From NCBI RefSeq assembly GCF_047121295.1, contig NZ_CP139447.1, positions 4,526,001-4,590,000 on the forward strand: DNA of 64,000 bases. Direction: 5' to 3'. The stretch is from Longispora sp047121295 (GTDB taxonomy: Bacteria; Actinomycetota; Actinomycetes; Mycobacteriales; Micromonosporaceae). Position 1 is the stretch's first letter. Each line of letters begins with the position of its first letter. A model generated the notes under the pieces. It saw nothing but the letters and a program-made list of their open reading frames with translations, searched no databases and was not told the origin of the DNA. The position numbers were made by a program, and so were the translations under genes. This document shows positions 31,122-39,585 of the stretch, piece by piece.

Positions 31122-32278
31122 GCCGCGCCCGCCGGCAGCCGTGCCTCGATCCGCCAGCCGGGACCGGCCGGCCCGGCGGTGAGGGTGCCGCCGAGCGCCT
31201 CGACCCTCGCGGTCAGCCCGGCCAGGCCCAGCCCGCCGCGCCGCTCGCTCACCGTCGGGCCGCCCCCGTCGTCGGTCACCGCCACCCGCAGCTCGCGGCC
31301 GTGCACCCGCGCGGTCACCCGCACGCGACCGGCCCGCGGCGCGTGCCGGCGGATGTTGGTCAGACCCTCCACCACGATGCGGTACGCCGTGCCCGTCACC
31401 TCCCGGGGCAGCGCGTCGACCGGCCCGAGGTCCGCCTCCACCACAGCGGTGGTGCTCCCTGCGAAGCGTTCGATCGTCGCCGGCAGCTCGGCCAGGTCCG
31501 GCGCGGGGGCGATCGACGGGTCCTCGCCGGAGTGCAGCACGCTGACCGTGCGGTCCATCGAGGCCAGTGCGCGCACGCCGGCCCGTTCGACCTGTTCGAA
31601 GAGTGCCTGAGCCGCCTCGGCCGGCACGAACTGGCCGGCCTGGGCGAGGGCGACCATCTCGCTGAGGTCGTGTGCGACGTAGTCGTGCAGGTCGGCGGCC
31701 AGGGCCAGGCGTTGCTCGCGCCGGGCGATGGCCACGGAGCGGACCCGGTGCGCGTCGAGGGCCCGGAGGTACAGGCCGACCACGGCGGCCAGTACCCCGG
31801 CCATGGCCCAGAACGCGCAGGCCAGCAGCCCGCCGCCCGTGAACCCGAGGAACCGGGCCGGCCACAGTCCCACGGCCGCGCCGAGGAGCACGCCGGCCGG
31901 CCACGCCTGCCGGACCGGTGCCCGGCGGACCGCGAGGAACAGCACGAAGAGCAGCGCGCCGACCTCGACCAGCCCGGCGATGCCGGCGTCGGGTTTCTCC
32001 CCGCCCCGGGCGCCGGGCGGCAGGGTGACGCCGAGCCAGCCGGTACCCGCGAACAGTGTCGTGCCGGAGGTGGTGACGGCGAGGAGCGCCGCGACCCGGA
32101 CCACCGCCGGGCCGTCGCCCTTCTCCCGCGCGTGTTCCAGGGCGATCGCGGTCAACCCGAGCACGGCGATGGCCGACGGCAGCACGAGCCAGCCGGCCCG
32201 CCCCCAGGCGAGGATCGCGCCCAGCCCGACCAGGCACGTCGCCGGCACACCCAGCAGCCAGTGGATCTTCGTCCGCAT
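31118..32278 (-). CDS. HisKA_3-type sensor histidine kinase
   Basis: 386 aa. The N-terminal half has about five hydrophobic segments (residues 8-170) with no large extracellular domain, so the signal is probably felt in or at the membrane. The phospho-acceptor motif is LAADLHDYVAHDLSEM (His near 199), and the HATPase part has EGLTNIRRHAP, TDDGGGP and GLGLAGLTARVEALGG. ATG 32278 was chosen because the longer reading adds a Pro-rich non-membrane leader. Coupled by ATGA to the response regulator. Confidence 0.93.
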   Translation of the reverse strand: MRTKIHWLLGVPATCLVGLGAILAWGRAGWLVLPSAIAVLGLTAIALEHAREKGDGPAVVRVAALLAVTTSGTTLFAGTGWLGVTLPPGARGGEKPDAGIAGLVEVGALLFVLFLAVRRAPVRQAWPAGVLLGAAVGLWPARFLGFTGGGLLACAFWAMAGVLAAVVGLYLRALDAHRVRSVAIARREQRLALAADLHDYVAHDLSEMVALAQAGQFVPAEAAQALFEQVERAGVRALASMDRTVSVLHSGEDPSIAPAPDLAELPATIERFAGSTTAVVEADLGPVDALPREVTGTAYRIVVEGLTNIRRHAPRAGRVRVTARVHGRELRVAVTDDGGGPTVSERRGGLGLAGLTARVEALGGTLTAGPAGPGWRIEARLPAGAA

Positions 32279-32436
32279 GCCGCCCAGCCTAGGGCCACCG
32301 GCCCGCCGGCACACCGTGCCGAATGGCACATCCACGGGGACGCCGACGACCGGGAACATGCCGGTCGGCATCTGCTCGCGGGTGGCGTTCCCGACCAGGC
32401 TTGCGGCAGAGGAAACGCGCTGACCTGGAGGTTCCC

Positions 32437-32985
32437 ATGTCGACCATCACCACGATCCCCGCCCCGAGGCCCACGGTGTCGGCGGTGCCGCGCTGGGCCG
32501 ACCGGGCCGCCCGGGCCGCCGCGCTCACCGCCGTGCCGTCGGGCCTGTGGCGGCTGGCGATGGGCACGGGCCTGTCGATGGGGTTCACCGGCCCGTCCCT
32601 GGACCGGATGCAGGCCCTGACCCCCGGCTGGGGCACGGCGTACCTGGTCATGCTGAGCCTGTTCGCCGAGAGCCTCGCCTTCCTGACCATGGGCCTGGTC
32701 CGGCCGTGGGGCGAGCGGATGCCCCGCTGGGTGCCGGTGCTCGGCGGGCGGCGGATCCCCCGGCTGGCCGCGATCATCCCGGCGACCCTCGGCGGGATCG
32801 CGGTCACCTACGTCACGACGTGGGGCGCGCTGCACTGGGCCGGCAACGTGGCCGACTCCGACGCCCCGAAGGGAGCGTGGGCGGCGCTGATGACCGTCTG
32901 CTACGCGCCGCTGCTGGCCTGGGGGCCGCTGCTCCTCGCCGTCACGGCGGCGTTCGCGGTCAGGACCGCGCGGCGCGGACGCTAG
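32437..32985 (+). CDS. hypothetical integral membrane protein
   Basis: 182 aa with about four hydrophobic segments: AALTAVPSGLWRLAMGTGL, AYLVMLSLFAESLAFLTMGLV, LAAIIPATLGGIAVTYVTTWGAL and LLAWGPLLLAVTAAFAV. The TGGAGGTTCCC before ATG 32437 is a strong ribosome site. I recall similar four-helix proteins in actinobacteria with no known function. Its TAG stop and that of the convergent LysR gene share the palindrome CTAG at 32982-32985. It is divergent from the histidine kinase. Confidence 0.75.
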   Translation: MSTITTIPAPRPTVSAVPRWADRAARAAALTAVPSGLWRLAMGTGLSMGFTGPSLDRMQALTPGWGTAYLVMLSLFAESLAFLTMGLVRPWGERMPRWVPVLGGRRIPRLAAIIPATLGGIAVTYVTTWGALHWAGNVADSDAPKGAWAALMTVCYAPLLAWGPLLLAVTAAFAVRTARRGR

Positions 32986-33830
32986 AGGCCGGTCGCGGTC
33001 CGGATCAGCTGGGCCAGGGCCCGGGAGCGGCTGTGCGGCGGCCACGCGATGACGGTGGTGACCGGCGGCGCGTCCACGACGGGCACGGCCGCGAGGTCGT
33101 CGCGCAACTGGGCGCGGCAGGACTCCGGCATGACCGCCGTGGCCCTGCCGAGCGCGATCAGCTGGTACAGCTGCGTGGCGTCGCGCACCTGCGGACCGGG
33201 CCCGTCCTCGTAGGCGCCGCCGGGGCAGGGCCAGCGGGGCGTCGGCAGGTCGGGGATCGCCGCGACGTCGGCCATCCGCAGGTGGTCCCGGGTGGCGAGG
33301 GGGTGTCCGGCCGGCAGGACCGCGACCTGCCCCTCGGTGCGCAGCTCCTCGGTGTCCAGTCCGACGGTGGAGTCGTACGGCCGGTGCAGCAACGCCACGT
33401 CGGCGCGTCCGTCCCGCAGCAGCCGTTCCTGCTCGGCGATCCCGCACAGCAGCACCTCGACGGTGGCCGCGTCGGGCTCGGCGGCGTACGCCCGCAGCAG
33501 CTGGGCCAGCAGTTCACCGGACGCGCCGGCCTTCGCGGCGAGCACGAGGCCGGGTTGGCCGGTCGTGGTCTGGGCGGCGCGGCGGGTCCGGCGTTCGGCC
33601 GCCGCCACCGCGTCGAGGGCGGCGTGGCCCTCGCGCAGCAGTACCGCGCCCGCCTCGGTCAGCGCCACGACGCGGCTCGTCCGGGCCAGCAGGTCCACGC
33701 CGAGCCGGCGTTCGAGTTGCCGGATCGCCCTCGACAGCGGCGGCTGTGCGATCCCGAGCCGCTCGGCGGCCCGGCCGAAGTGCAACTCCTCGGCGACGGC
33801 GACGAAGTAGCGCAGTTCCCGGGTCTCCAT
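32982..33830 (-). CDS. LysR-family transcriptional regulator
   Basis: 282 aa. The winged helix METRELRYFVAVAEELHFGRAAERLGIAQPPLSRAIRQLERRLG is followed by an effector-binding domain (VEVLLCGIAEQERLLRDGRADVALLHRP, then VRDATQLYQLIALGRATAVMPES). ATG 33830 starts exactly at the HTH. It is divergent from an SDR oxidoreductase 93 bases away, and a T-N11-A palindrome lies between them, the classic LysR arrangement. It probably controls the SDR gene and itself. Confidence 0.93.
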   Translation of the reverse strand: METRELRYFVAVAEELHFGRAAERLGIAQPPLSRAIRQLERRLGVDLLARTSRVVALTEAGAVLLREGHAALDAVAAAERRTRRAAQTTTGQPGLVLAAKAGASGELLAQLLRAYAAEPDAATVEVLLCGIAEQERLLRDGRADVALLHRPYDSTVGLDTEELRTEGQVAVLPAGHPLATRDHLRMADVAAIPDLPTPRWPCPGGAYEDGPGPQVRDATQLYQLIALGRATAVMPESCRAQLRDDLAAVPVVDAPPVTTVIAWPPHSRSRALAQLIRTATGL

Positions 33831-33850
33831 CCCGTCACCGTACAGCCCAC

Positions 33851-33869
33851 CGATACCCGGCGGGTATCG
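33851..33869. promoter_or_regulatory. LysR-type operator (T-N11-A palindrome)
   Basis: CGATACCC-GGC-GGGTATCG, perfect 8-bp arms with a 3-base centre. The inner T (33854) and A (33866) are separated by 11 bases, the LysR-box rule. It lies in the 93-base gap between the divergent LysR and SDR genes. Confidence 0.8.
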
Positions 33870-33923
33870 CCACCCACCCGAACGGTGTTGGTGGCCCACC
33901 CGGTCGCCGGCAGGATCACAGGC

Positions 33924-34655
33924 ATGAGCGAACAGAAGATCGTGCTGGTCACCGGCGCGAACAAGGGAATCGGGTACGAGATCGCGGCGGGCCTGGGCGC
34001 CCTCGGCTGGAGCGTCGGAGTCGGCGCCCGCGACGAGCGGCGTCGGGACACAGCGGTGGAGAAGCTGCGCGCGGCCGGCGTCGACGCGTTCGGCGTGCCC
34101 CTCGACGTGACCGACGACGCCAGCGTGGCCGCCGCCGTCGAGGTGGTCACCGAACGCGCCGGCCGCCTCGACGCGCTCGTCAACAACGCGGCGGTCACCG
34201 GCGGCATGCCGCAACATCCCACGACCGTGGACCTGGCGGCGGTCCGGACGGCCGTGGAGACCAACGTGATCGGCGTCATCCGGGTCACCAACGCGATGCT
34301 GCCCCTGCTGCGCCGGTCGGCCTCGCCCCGGATCGTGAACATGTCCAGCAGCGTCGGCTCCCTCACCCGGCAGACCAGCTCCGCCGGGGCCGACGTCACA
34401 GGCCCGCTGTCGGCCGCGTACTCGCCGTCCAAGACGTTCCTCAACGCGGTCACCATCCAGTACGCGAAGGAACTGCGCGACACGCCCGTCCTGATCAACG
34501 CGGCGTGCCCCGGCTTCGTCGCGACCGACCTCAACGGATTCCGTGGGGTCCGTACCCCCGAACAGGGCGCGGCGGTCGCGATCCGGCTCGCGACGCTCGC
34601 AGACGGTGGCCCGACCGGTGAGTTCTTCGAGGACGCGGGGATGGTGCCCTGGTGA
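33924..34655 (+). CDS. short-chain dehydrogenase/reductase
   Basis: 243 aa, classical SDR: TGANKGIGYEIAAGL (TGxxxGxG), LDVTDDASVAAAVEVV, NNAAVTG (NNAG-like), catalytic Ser in IVNMSSSVGSL and the Tyr-Lys pair in AAYSPSKTFLN, then CPGFVATDLNG. It resembles plant and bacterial carbonyl-reductase-like SDRs that use NADPH. It is probably induced through the divergent LysR regulator. It converges with the ROK gene, three bases between stop codons. Confidence 0.93.
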   Translation: MSEQKIVLVTGANKGIGYEIAAGLGALGWSVGVGARDERRRDTAVEKLRAAGVDAFGVPLDVTDDASVAAAVEVVTERAGRLDALVNNAAVTGGMPQHPTTVDLAAVRTAVETNVIGVIRVTNAMLPLLRRSASPRIVNMSSSVGSLTRQTSSAGADVTGPLSAAYSPSKTFLNAVTIQYAKELRDTPVLINAACPGFVATDLNGFRGVRTPEQGAAVAIRLATLADGGPTGEFFEDAGMVPW

Positions 34656-34658
34656 CGA

Positions 34659-35894
34659 TCAGTCGCGGCGAAGGGTTCGTGGACGCGCCGGCGGTGCCTG
34701 ACTGAGGCGGTTGCCGCTGATCGCGGCTGGCGACAGCTGGGTGGCGCTGTCGAGGTTGGTGATGCGGGACTCGACGGCGTCCAGGGCGAGCCGGACCGCG
34801 CCGAGGCCGACCGCCTCGTCCCCCAGCTGGGAGGCCTCGAGCCTGGGCGGATGTGGGCACGCGCGTTCCAGGTGCTGGCGCAGGCGCGGCAGGAGCAGGT
34901 CCGCGGCGTGCACGAAGCTTCCGCCGATCACGACGAGGTCGGGGTCCAGCGTCAGCGTCATGGCGATCAGGCCGCCGGCGACGTCGGCGGCGAACTGGTC
35001 GACGGCCGCCACCGCGGTGGTGTCGCCGTCGCGGGCGGCGGCGAAGACGAGTGTGGCGGCGCGGTCGCGGTCGCGGTGCTGTCCGGGTGCCACGGCGGCC
35101 AGCCGCTCGGCGGCGTCGTGCCAGCCCAGTTCGCGGATCTCGCCGATCTCCCCGGCGGCGCCGGCGGAGCCACGGTGCAGCCGGCCGGAGATGATCAGGC
35201 CGGTACCGAGCCGGACGCCGGTGAGGAGGTAGATCATGGTGTCGGCGTGGTGGCCGCGCCAGCGTTCGGCCAGGGTCGCGAGGTTGCAGTCGTTGGCCAC
35301 GGCGACCGGGCAGCCCAGCAGGTCCGACATGGGCGTGGCCAGGTCCAGGCCGGTCCAGCCGGGCAGGACGACGGACTTGGTCACGACGCCGTCGCCCGCG
35401 ATGATGCCGGTGGACGCGACCGCGGCGGACCACACGTCGGCTTCGCCGAGCCCGGCCTCGGCCAGCGCGGCGCGCACGGTCGACCGTGTCGCGGCCAGGC
35501 GCTTGTCGGCCGAGTCCCTCGGTGACGCCTTCACCCGGTGGGTGGCCACGATCGTCCCGGCCAGGTCGGCGATGGAGACGCGGATCGCGTGCGCGCCGAT
35601 GTCGATGCCGGCCACGTGTCCGACCTCGGCCAGGAACCGGTACTGGCGCGCCGGCCTCCCCGGTCGCCTGGTGTCGCCGTCGACCGAGGCCAGCCAGCCG
35701 TGCTGCTCGAGGGACTCGGTGACCACGCTGGTGGTGCGCCAGGACAGCCCGGTCCGCTCGGCGATCTCGCTCAGCACCCTCGGGACGCCGTCGCGGAGCA
35801 CGGACAGCACGCTCAGCTCGTTGACGCGGCGCAACATCGTCTGATCCCGGGCGATACTGGGCAGCGGCTCGGGCACGGCGGCGGCCCTCCTCAT
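34659..35894 (-). CDS. ROK-family transcriptional regulator
   Basis: 411 aa. The N-terminal winged helix (VLRDGVPRVLSEIAERTGLSWRTTSVVTESLEQHGW) is followed by a ROK sugar-kinase-like domain: HVAGIDIGAHAIRVSIADLAG, VANDCNLATLAERW, a GTGLIISGRLHRGSAGAAGEIGE block and DPDLVVIGGSF. The usual zinc-binding CxCGxxGC motif is missing (LGWHDAAERLA instead), so it is a divergent member. It lies 167 bases downstream of the GH27 gene on the same strand and is a good candidate for controlling the polysaccharide genes, perhaps by sensing a galactose-type sugar. Confidence 0.88.
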   Translation of the reverse strand: MRRAAAVPEPLPSIARDQTMLRRVNELSVLSVLRDGVPRVLSEIAERTGLSWRTTSVVTESLEQHGWLASVDGDTRRPGRPARQYRFLAEVGHVAGIDIGAHAIRVSIADLAGTIVATHRVKASPRDSADKRLAATRSTVRAALAEAGLGEADVWSAAVASTGIIAGDGVVTKSVVLPGWTGLDLATPMSDLLGCPVAVANDCNLATLAERWRGHHADTMIYLLTGVRLGTGLIISGRLHRGSAGAAGEIGEIRELGWHDAAERLAAVAPGQHRDRDRAATLVFAAARDGDTTAVAAVDQFAADVAGGLIAMTLTLDPDLVVIGGSFVHAADLLLPRLRQHLERACPHPPRLEASQLGDEAVGLGAVRLALDAVESRITNLDSATQLSPAAISGNRLSQAPPARPRTLRRD

Positions 35895-35992
35895 GTGCGT
35901 TTCCGGCCAGCTATTGACGCGACTACGAAAACTACACGACCCCTGACCTGCGCGTCCGCCCGACGGTCAGAGTCATCGGTGGGGTGAGAAAC

Positions 35993-36033
35993 GGCCGGGT
36001 GACGTTGTCCGTACTGGACATCGTCACCCGGCC
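35993..36033. terminator. hairpin terminator after alpha-galactosidase gene
   Basis: An 18-bp stem with one mismatch (GGCCGGGTGACGTTGTCC against GGACATCGTCACCCGGCC) around a GTACT loop, 28 bases after the GH27 stop on the minus strand. It separates GH27 from the ROK gene. Confidence 0.85.
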
Positions 36034-36060
36034 GGGTCACAGCCCTGGATGCGCCCGGGG

Positions 36061-37749
36061 TCAGGAGGGAACGGACCAGGTCTGGTTGTGCTGGTTGTAG
36101 CCGCAGACCCAGACCGCCAGGCGGGCACCGTCGGTGGTGGTCGCCCCGCCGAAGACGTCCAGGCACTTGTTGGACGCGGCGTTGACGAGGTTCCCGTTGC
36201 GCCGGTAGGACCACGACTGGGTGGCGCCGCCGGTGCAGGTGGACAGGGTGATGGCGGCGCCGTCGGCGGTACCGGCGGCGGTCAGGCACTTGCCGAGCGT
36301 GCGCGCGGTGCCGTCGCCGGGGAACGTCCAGCGCTGGTTGGCTCCGCCGTGGCAGGTGAACAGGGTGATCGGCGTGCCGTCGGTGGTGGCGCTTCCGGTG
36401 TCATCGAGGCACTTGCCCGAGGTGACCGTGATCTGGCCGGTCGGCTGCGCGCCGGCGCAGGTCGCGCTGGGGGTGACGCGGAACATCGCGGTGCCGTGGG
36501 CGGGCACGGTGGCCGAGATCGTGGTGCCCGAGCTGGTCTGGCCGGTCCACAGGTCCTTGACCGCGTATGTGCATCCGGTGCCGCCGGGTAGCCCGACGGT
36601 CGCGGTGGTCGTGGAGATGGTCGCGGAGCTGCCGCCTCGGTTGAACAGCGCCACCGCCCTGTCGCCGTTGGCCAGTTGCCGCGCGAGGATGTCGGTGTTG
36701 CCGTTGCGGGAGACCAGCGTCCCCTGCGCGCCGAGCGGGTCCTGGTCGACGGCGATCACGTCGGAGTTGCCCACGATGGCCAGCTCCGCGGCGCCGAGCG
36801 CGGTCACGTCCGTGCTCAGGATCAGGGGTGCGGCCATCATCGACCACAGGCTCATCTGGCTGCGGGCCTCGTCCGTCGTGATGCCCGAGCCGAGGATCAG
36901 GAAGTCGGGATCGTTCCAGGCGTTCGGTCCCGCGAACCGGGCCAGCGGCACGTTGTAGTCGTAGTTGCGCACGATGGTGCTCCACTGCGTCGCCGCGCTG
37001 TACTCGGCGAGGCCGATGTCGTCGCCCTCCCGCCACAGCTGGCCGTACTGCGGGGTCCACTCCAGCACCTTGTACCAGTCGCGCTTGTCGGACACCCCGA
37101 TGTAGAAGTAGGCGGGTGCCGACTCGGAGAACGCCATCCGGCGGCCGGTGTTGGCCAGTGCCTGACCCCACTTGGCGTAGACGTCGCGGTAGGTCTGCTC
37201 CTGGGTCTTGCCCTGCTCCGACGGAACGTTGCAGCCGTCGAGCTTGACGTAGTCGACGCCGAACGAGGCGAACAGGTTCGCGTCGGCCTGCTCGTGTCCC
37301 CAGCTTCCCGGCAGCCCCACACAGGTGCTCGTGCCGGCGTCCTCGTAGATGCCGAACCGCAGGCCCTTGCCGTGTACGTAGTCGGCCAGCCACTTCATCC
37401 CGTGCGGGAACCGGGAGGTGTTGGTCACCAGATTGCCGGCGGCGTCACGGCTTCCGGTCATCCAACAGTCGTCGACGGTGACGGTGCGGTATCCGTTGGC
37501 CGCCAGCCCGCTGGAGACCAGCCGGTCGGCGGTGGCGATGAACAGCGCCTCGTTGAGGTTGCACGTGTAGCGCGCCCAGTTGTTGAAACCCATGGGAGGG
37601 ACGGGGGCCAGGTTGGCGCCGTTGACGGCCGTGACCGCGGGGGCGGCGATCACCGGCTGGTAGATCGGTGCGGCCGAGGCCGGCACGGCGGTCATCACCA
37701 TCGACATCAGGCCGATGGCGACGGCGAGGCGGGTAACTCTGCGTTTCAT
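36061..37749 (-). CDS. secreted GH27 alpha-galactosidase with C-terminal ricin-B lectin domain
   Basis: 562 aa. A Sec signal (MKRRVTRLAVAIGLMSMVMTAVPASA) is followed by the GH27 barrel: PPMGFNNWARYTCN, TVDDCWM, nucleophile Asp171 in DYVKLDGC, and the acid/base Asp in REGDDIGLAEY (243 or 244). A beta-sandwich domain comes next. Residues about 430-562 form a ricin-B-type carbohydrate-binding domain with three KCLD/KCLT-QxW units. It releases terminal alpha-galactose, for example from galactomannan or arabinogalactan, outside the cell. A long AT-rich inverted repeat (37769-37799) precedes the start. Confidence 0.95.
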   Translation of the reverse strand: MKRRVTRLAVAIGLMSMVMTAVPASAAPIYQPVIAAPAVTAVNGANLAPVPPMGFNNWARYTCNLNEALFIATADRLVSSGLAANGYRTVTVDDCWMTGSRDAAGNLVTNTSRFPHGMKWLADYVHGKGLRFGIYEDAGTSTCVGLPGSWGHEQADANLFASFGVDYVKLDGCNVPSEQGKTQEQTYRDVYAKWGQALANTGRRMAFSESAPAYFYIGVSDKRDWYKVLEWTPQYGQLWREGDDIGLAEYSAATQWSTIVRNYDYNVPLARFAGPNAWNDPDFLILGSGITTDEARSQMSLWSMMAAPLILSTDVTALGAAELAIVGNSDVIAVDQDPLGAQGTLVSRNGNTDILARQLANGDRAVALFNRGGSSATISTTTATVGLPGGTGCTYAVKDLWTGQTSSGTTISATVPAHGTAMFRVTPSATCAGAQPTGQITVTSGKCLDDTGSATTDGTPITLFTCHGGANQRWTFPGDGTARTLGKCLTAAGTADGAAITLSTCTGGATQSWSYRRNGNLVNAASNKCLDVFGGATTTDGARLAVWVCGYNQHNQTWSVPS

Positions 37750-37768
37750 GGAGGGGCTCCTAACGCAT

Positions 37769-37799
37769 GTCAGTTATGTATGTCACATATATAACTGAC
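37769..37799. promoter_or_regulatory. AT-rich inverted repeat before alpha-galactosidase
   Basis: GTCAGTTAT and ATAACTGAC, perfect 9-bp arms, 13 bases apart (spacer GTATGTCACATAT). The stretch is strikingly AT-rich for this genome and ends 19 bases before the GH27 start on the minus strand, so it overlaps the promoter. The ROK regulator is the most likely ligand. Confidence 0.75.
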
Positions 37800-37823
37800 G
37801 TAACCTGCGCGCACAAGGCCATC

Positions 37824-39023
37824 TCAGAGCAGCTTCTTGCAGGCGACGTCACCGGGGGTCGGGTGTTTCGGTTCGGGCGCGGTGTCCGCCGCGCGGTTGG
37901 AGATCCAGGTGACCACGCCCTCCAGCGGTCCACTGCTCCGGAATGTCCGCCACACGACGGCGATCGCGAGCGCGGCCACGACGGAGGCGGCGGCGAACCA
38001 GGGACTCGCGCCCGTGCCCGCGAGGTCGCCCTCCTGCTGGGGCGCCTCCTGCGGCAGGAGCAGGAAGGACGCGATGTGCAGGACGTACACGGTCAGCGTC
38101 ATCGAGCCGAGGGCGGCCAGCGGCCAGGTGGCGGTCCGCACCCCACGGTTGCGGCACAGGAGCAGCAGGAGCCCGATCACCGCGATCGCCAGGCCGCCCG
38201 AGCCGAGCACCTCGCCCCAGCCGCCGCCGTGCGGGGCGGACGTCGCGAGGCGGTCCAGGGGGTCGGGGAGCCCGGGCAGGTGGCCGAGGCCGTACCCGAT
38301 GGTGGAGATCGTGGCTCCGACCGCGAGGACGAGGGCGGCGGTCCGGCGGCTCTCGAGGGCCAGGCGACCGACGCCCATGCCGGCCAGGAGGAACGCGAGC
38401 CAGACGACGGCGGGATACGTGCCGGTGAACAGGACTTCCAGGGCGAATCGGGCGGCGATTGGCAGGTCGACGCCGTCGGTGGGCACGTCCTTCACCGCCG
38501 TGGCCAGCGATCCGGACCCCGGCTTCCCGCCGCGCCCCGGCACGAGGTTGGCCAGGACGGGGCCGGCCACCGCGACGATCCCGGCCGAGACGAACAGCCA
38601 CCGGGCGCTCAGCCGCAGGAACGGCATCGCGAGCAGGAAGAGCACGCCGTAGACGGCGAGGATGACCGCCGCGCCGCCGTTGAGCAGGTCCAGCGCCGCG
38701 CCGATCCCGAGGAGCAGCGCGGCGCGGGTGAAGACGCGCACCCTGGCCCGCACCAGCCGCTCGCCGGCGTGCGGCCTCGGACGGCCGGCGATGAACGTCA
38801 GGGACAACCCGGCCAGGGTCATGAACAGGATGGAGGACCGGCCGTTGACGAGGCCGGGCCAGGTGCCGGGATCCGACAGCGACACGTCGGTACCGCCGAA
38901 CGCCAGGTGCGCCAGGATCATGCCGATCACGGCCAGCCCCCGGGCGACATCGATCGCACCGAGCCGGGGCCCGGTGACACCGCCGGCGGTGGTCGGAAGC
39001 CGTCGCGTGGGGTTGGTGATCAT
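37824..39023 (-). CDS. HGSNAT/DUF418-like multi-pass membrane acyltransferase-type protein
   Basis: 399 aa with about ten hydrophobic segments. The N-terminal pattern RLGAIDVARGLAVIGMILAHL and the following LSLTFIAGRPRPH match the heparan-alpha-glucosaminide N-acetyltransferase catalytic domain type. The later part (LAALGSMTLTVYVLHIASFLLLP) matches the DUF418-like C-terminal half. ATG 39023 has GGGAGG nine bases upstream. These proteins probably move acyl groups across the membrane onto sugars, but no bacterial substrate is settled. It is 74 bases upstream of the GH27 start, on the same strand. Confidence 0.82.
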   Translation of the reverse strand: MITNPTRRLPTTAGGVTGPRLGAIDVARGLAVIGMILAHLAFGGTDVSLSDPGTWPGLVNGRSSILFMTLAGLSLTFIAGRPRPHAGERLVRARVRVFTRAALLLGIGAALDLLNGGAAVILAVYGVLFLLAMPFLRLSARWLFVSAGIVAVAGPVLANLVPGRGGKPGSGSLATAVKDVPTDGVDLPIAARFALEVLFTGTYPAVVWLAFLLAGMGVGRLALESRRTAALVLAVGATISTIGYGLGHLPGLPDPLDRLATSAPHGGGWGEVLGSGGLAIAVIGLLLLLCRNRGVRTATWPLAALGSMTLTVYVLHIASFLLLPQEAPQQEGDLAGTGASPWFAAASVVAALAIAVVWRTFRSSGPLEGVVTWISNRAADTAPEPKHPTPGDVACKKLL

Positions 39024-39229
39024 CGGTGTTGCCTCCCGTGGTTCGACGCCGCGCGGCCCGTGGCGTGCCCGCCCGGACGCGCTGTCGGGTCGCGCCCCAC
39101 CTCGGGCGGCCGGCACGGCAGGGGTGCGACAAGCGTCCGGGAGCGCCGGGCCGGTCGACAGGGACGATCGACCACACCGGGGCAGACGAAAGTGTCGGGA
39201 TTGATCGGGCGGATCCAGCTGACACCACA

Positions 39230-39256
39230 GGGCGGGCCCGGCTCGCGGGCCCGCCC
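39230..39256. terminator. hairpin terminator after the DUF4404 gene
   Basis: A perfect 11-bp stem GGGCGGGCCCG / CGGGCCCGCCC with a GCTCG loop, five bases after the DUF4404 stop on the minus strand. The rest of 39024-39229 shows nothing recognisable. Confidence 0.8.
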
Positions 39257-39260
39257 ACCG

Positions 39261-39518
39261 TCATACGCCCAGGTTGATCAGCGCCTGGGCGACCGCGTGC
39301 GCGCTGGCCGCCACGGCCGGGTGCTCCGCCTCGAACCGCTCGACGAGAGCCTCGGCCAACTCGACCAGGGTGTCCTCCTGGGGCCGGGACTCCAGGAGTG
39401 CCTGGCAGGCCTCGAACAGCTCCCCGACGGCGTCGTGGTCCTCCGCCGACAGCCCGGGGTCGTCCTCCACCTGTTCGCGCAGGTCGTCGAGGCTCTCGTG
39501 CAGTTCGCGGGCGGACAT
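39261..39518 (-). CDS. DUF4404 family small acidic protein
   Basis: 85 aa, acidic and fully helical: MSARELHESLDDLREQVEDDPGLSAEDHDAVGELFEACQALL, then LVELAEALVERFEAEHPAVAASAHAVAQALINLGV. This matches DUF4404, small proteins of unknown role. AAGGAG lies six bases before ATG 39518; the adjacent ATG at 39521 is too close to the ribosome site. It is 67 bases downstream of the GH30 gene on the same strand and may be a tail gene of that transcript. Confidence 0.85.
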   Translation of the reverse strand: MSARELHESLDDLREQVEDDPGLSAEDHDAVGELFEACQALLESRPQEDTLVELAEALVERFEAEHPAVAASAHAVAQALINLGV

Positions 39519-39585
39519 CATGATCTCCTTCGGCGACGGTTCCAGGGACGAAAACCCCATTCTGCGGTACCCGCGGGGCGGGGCC

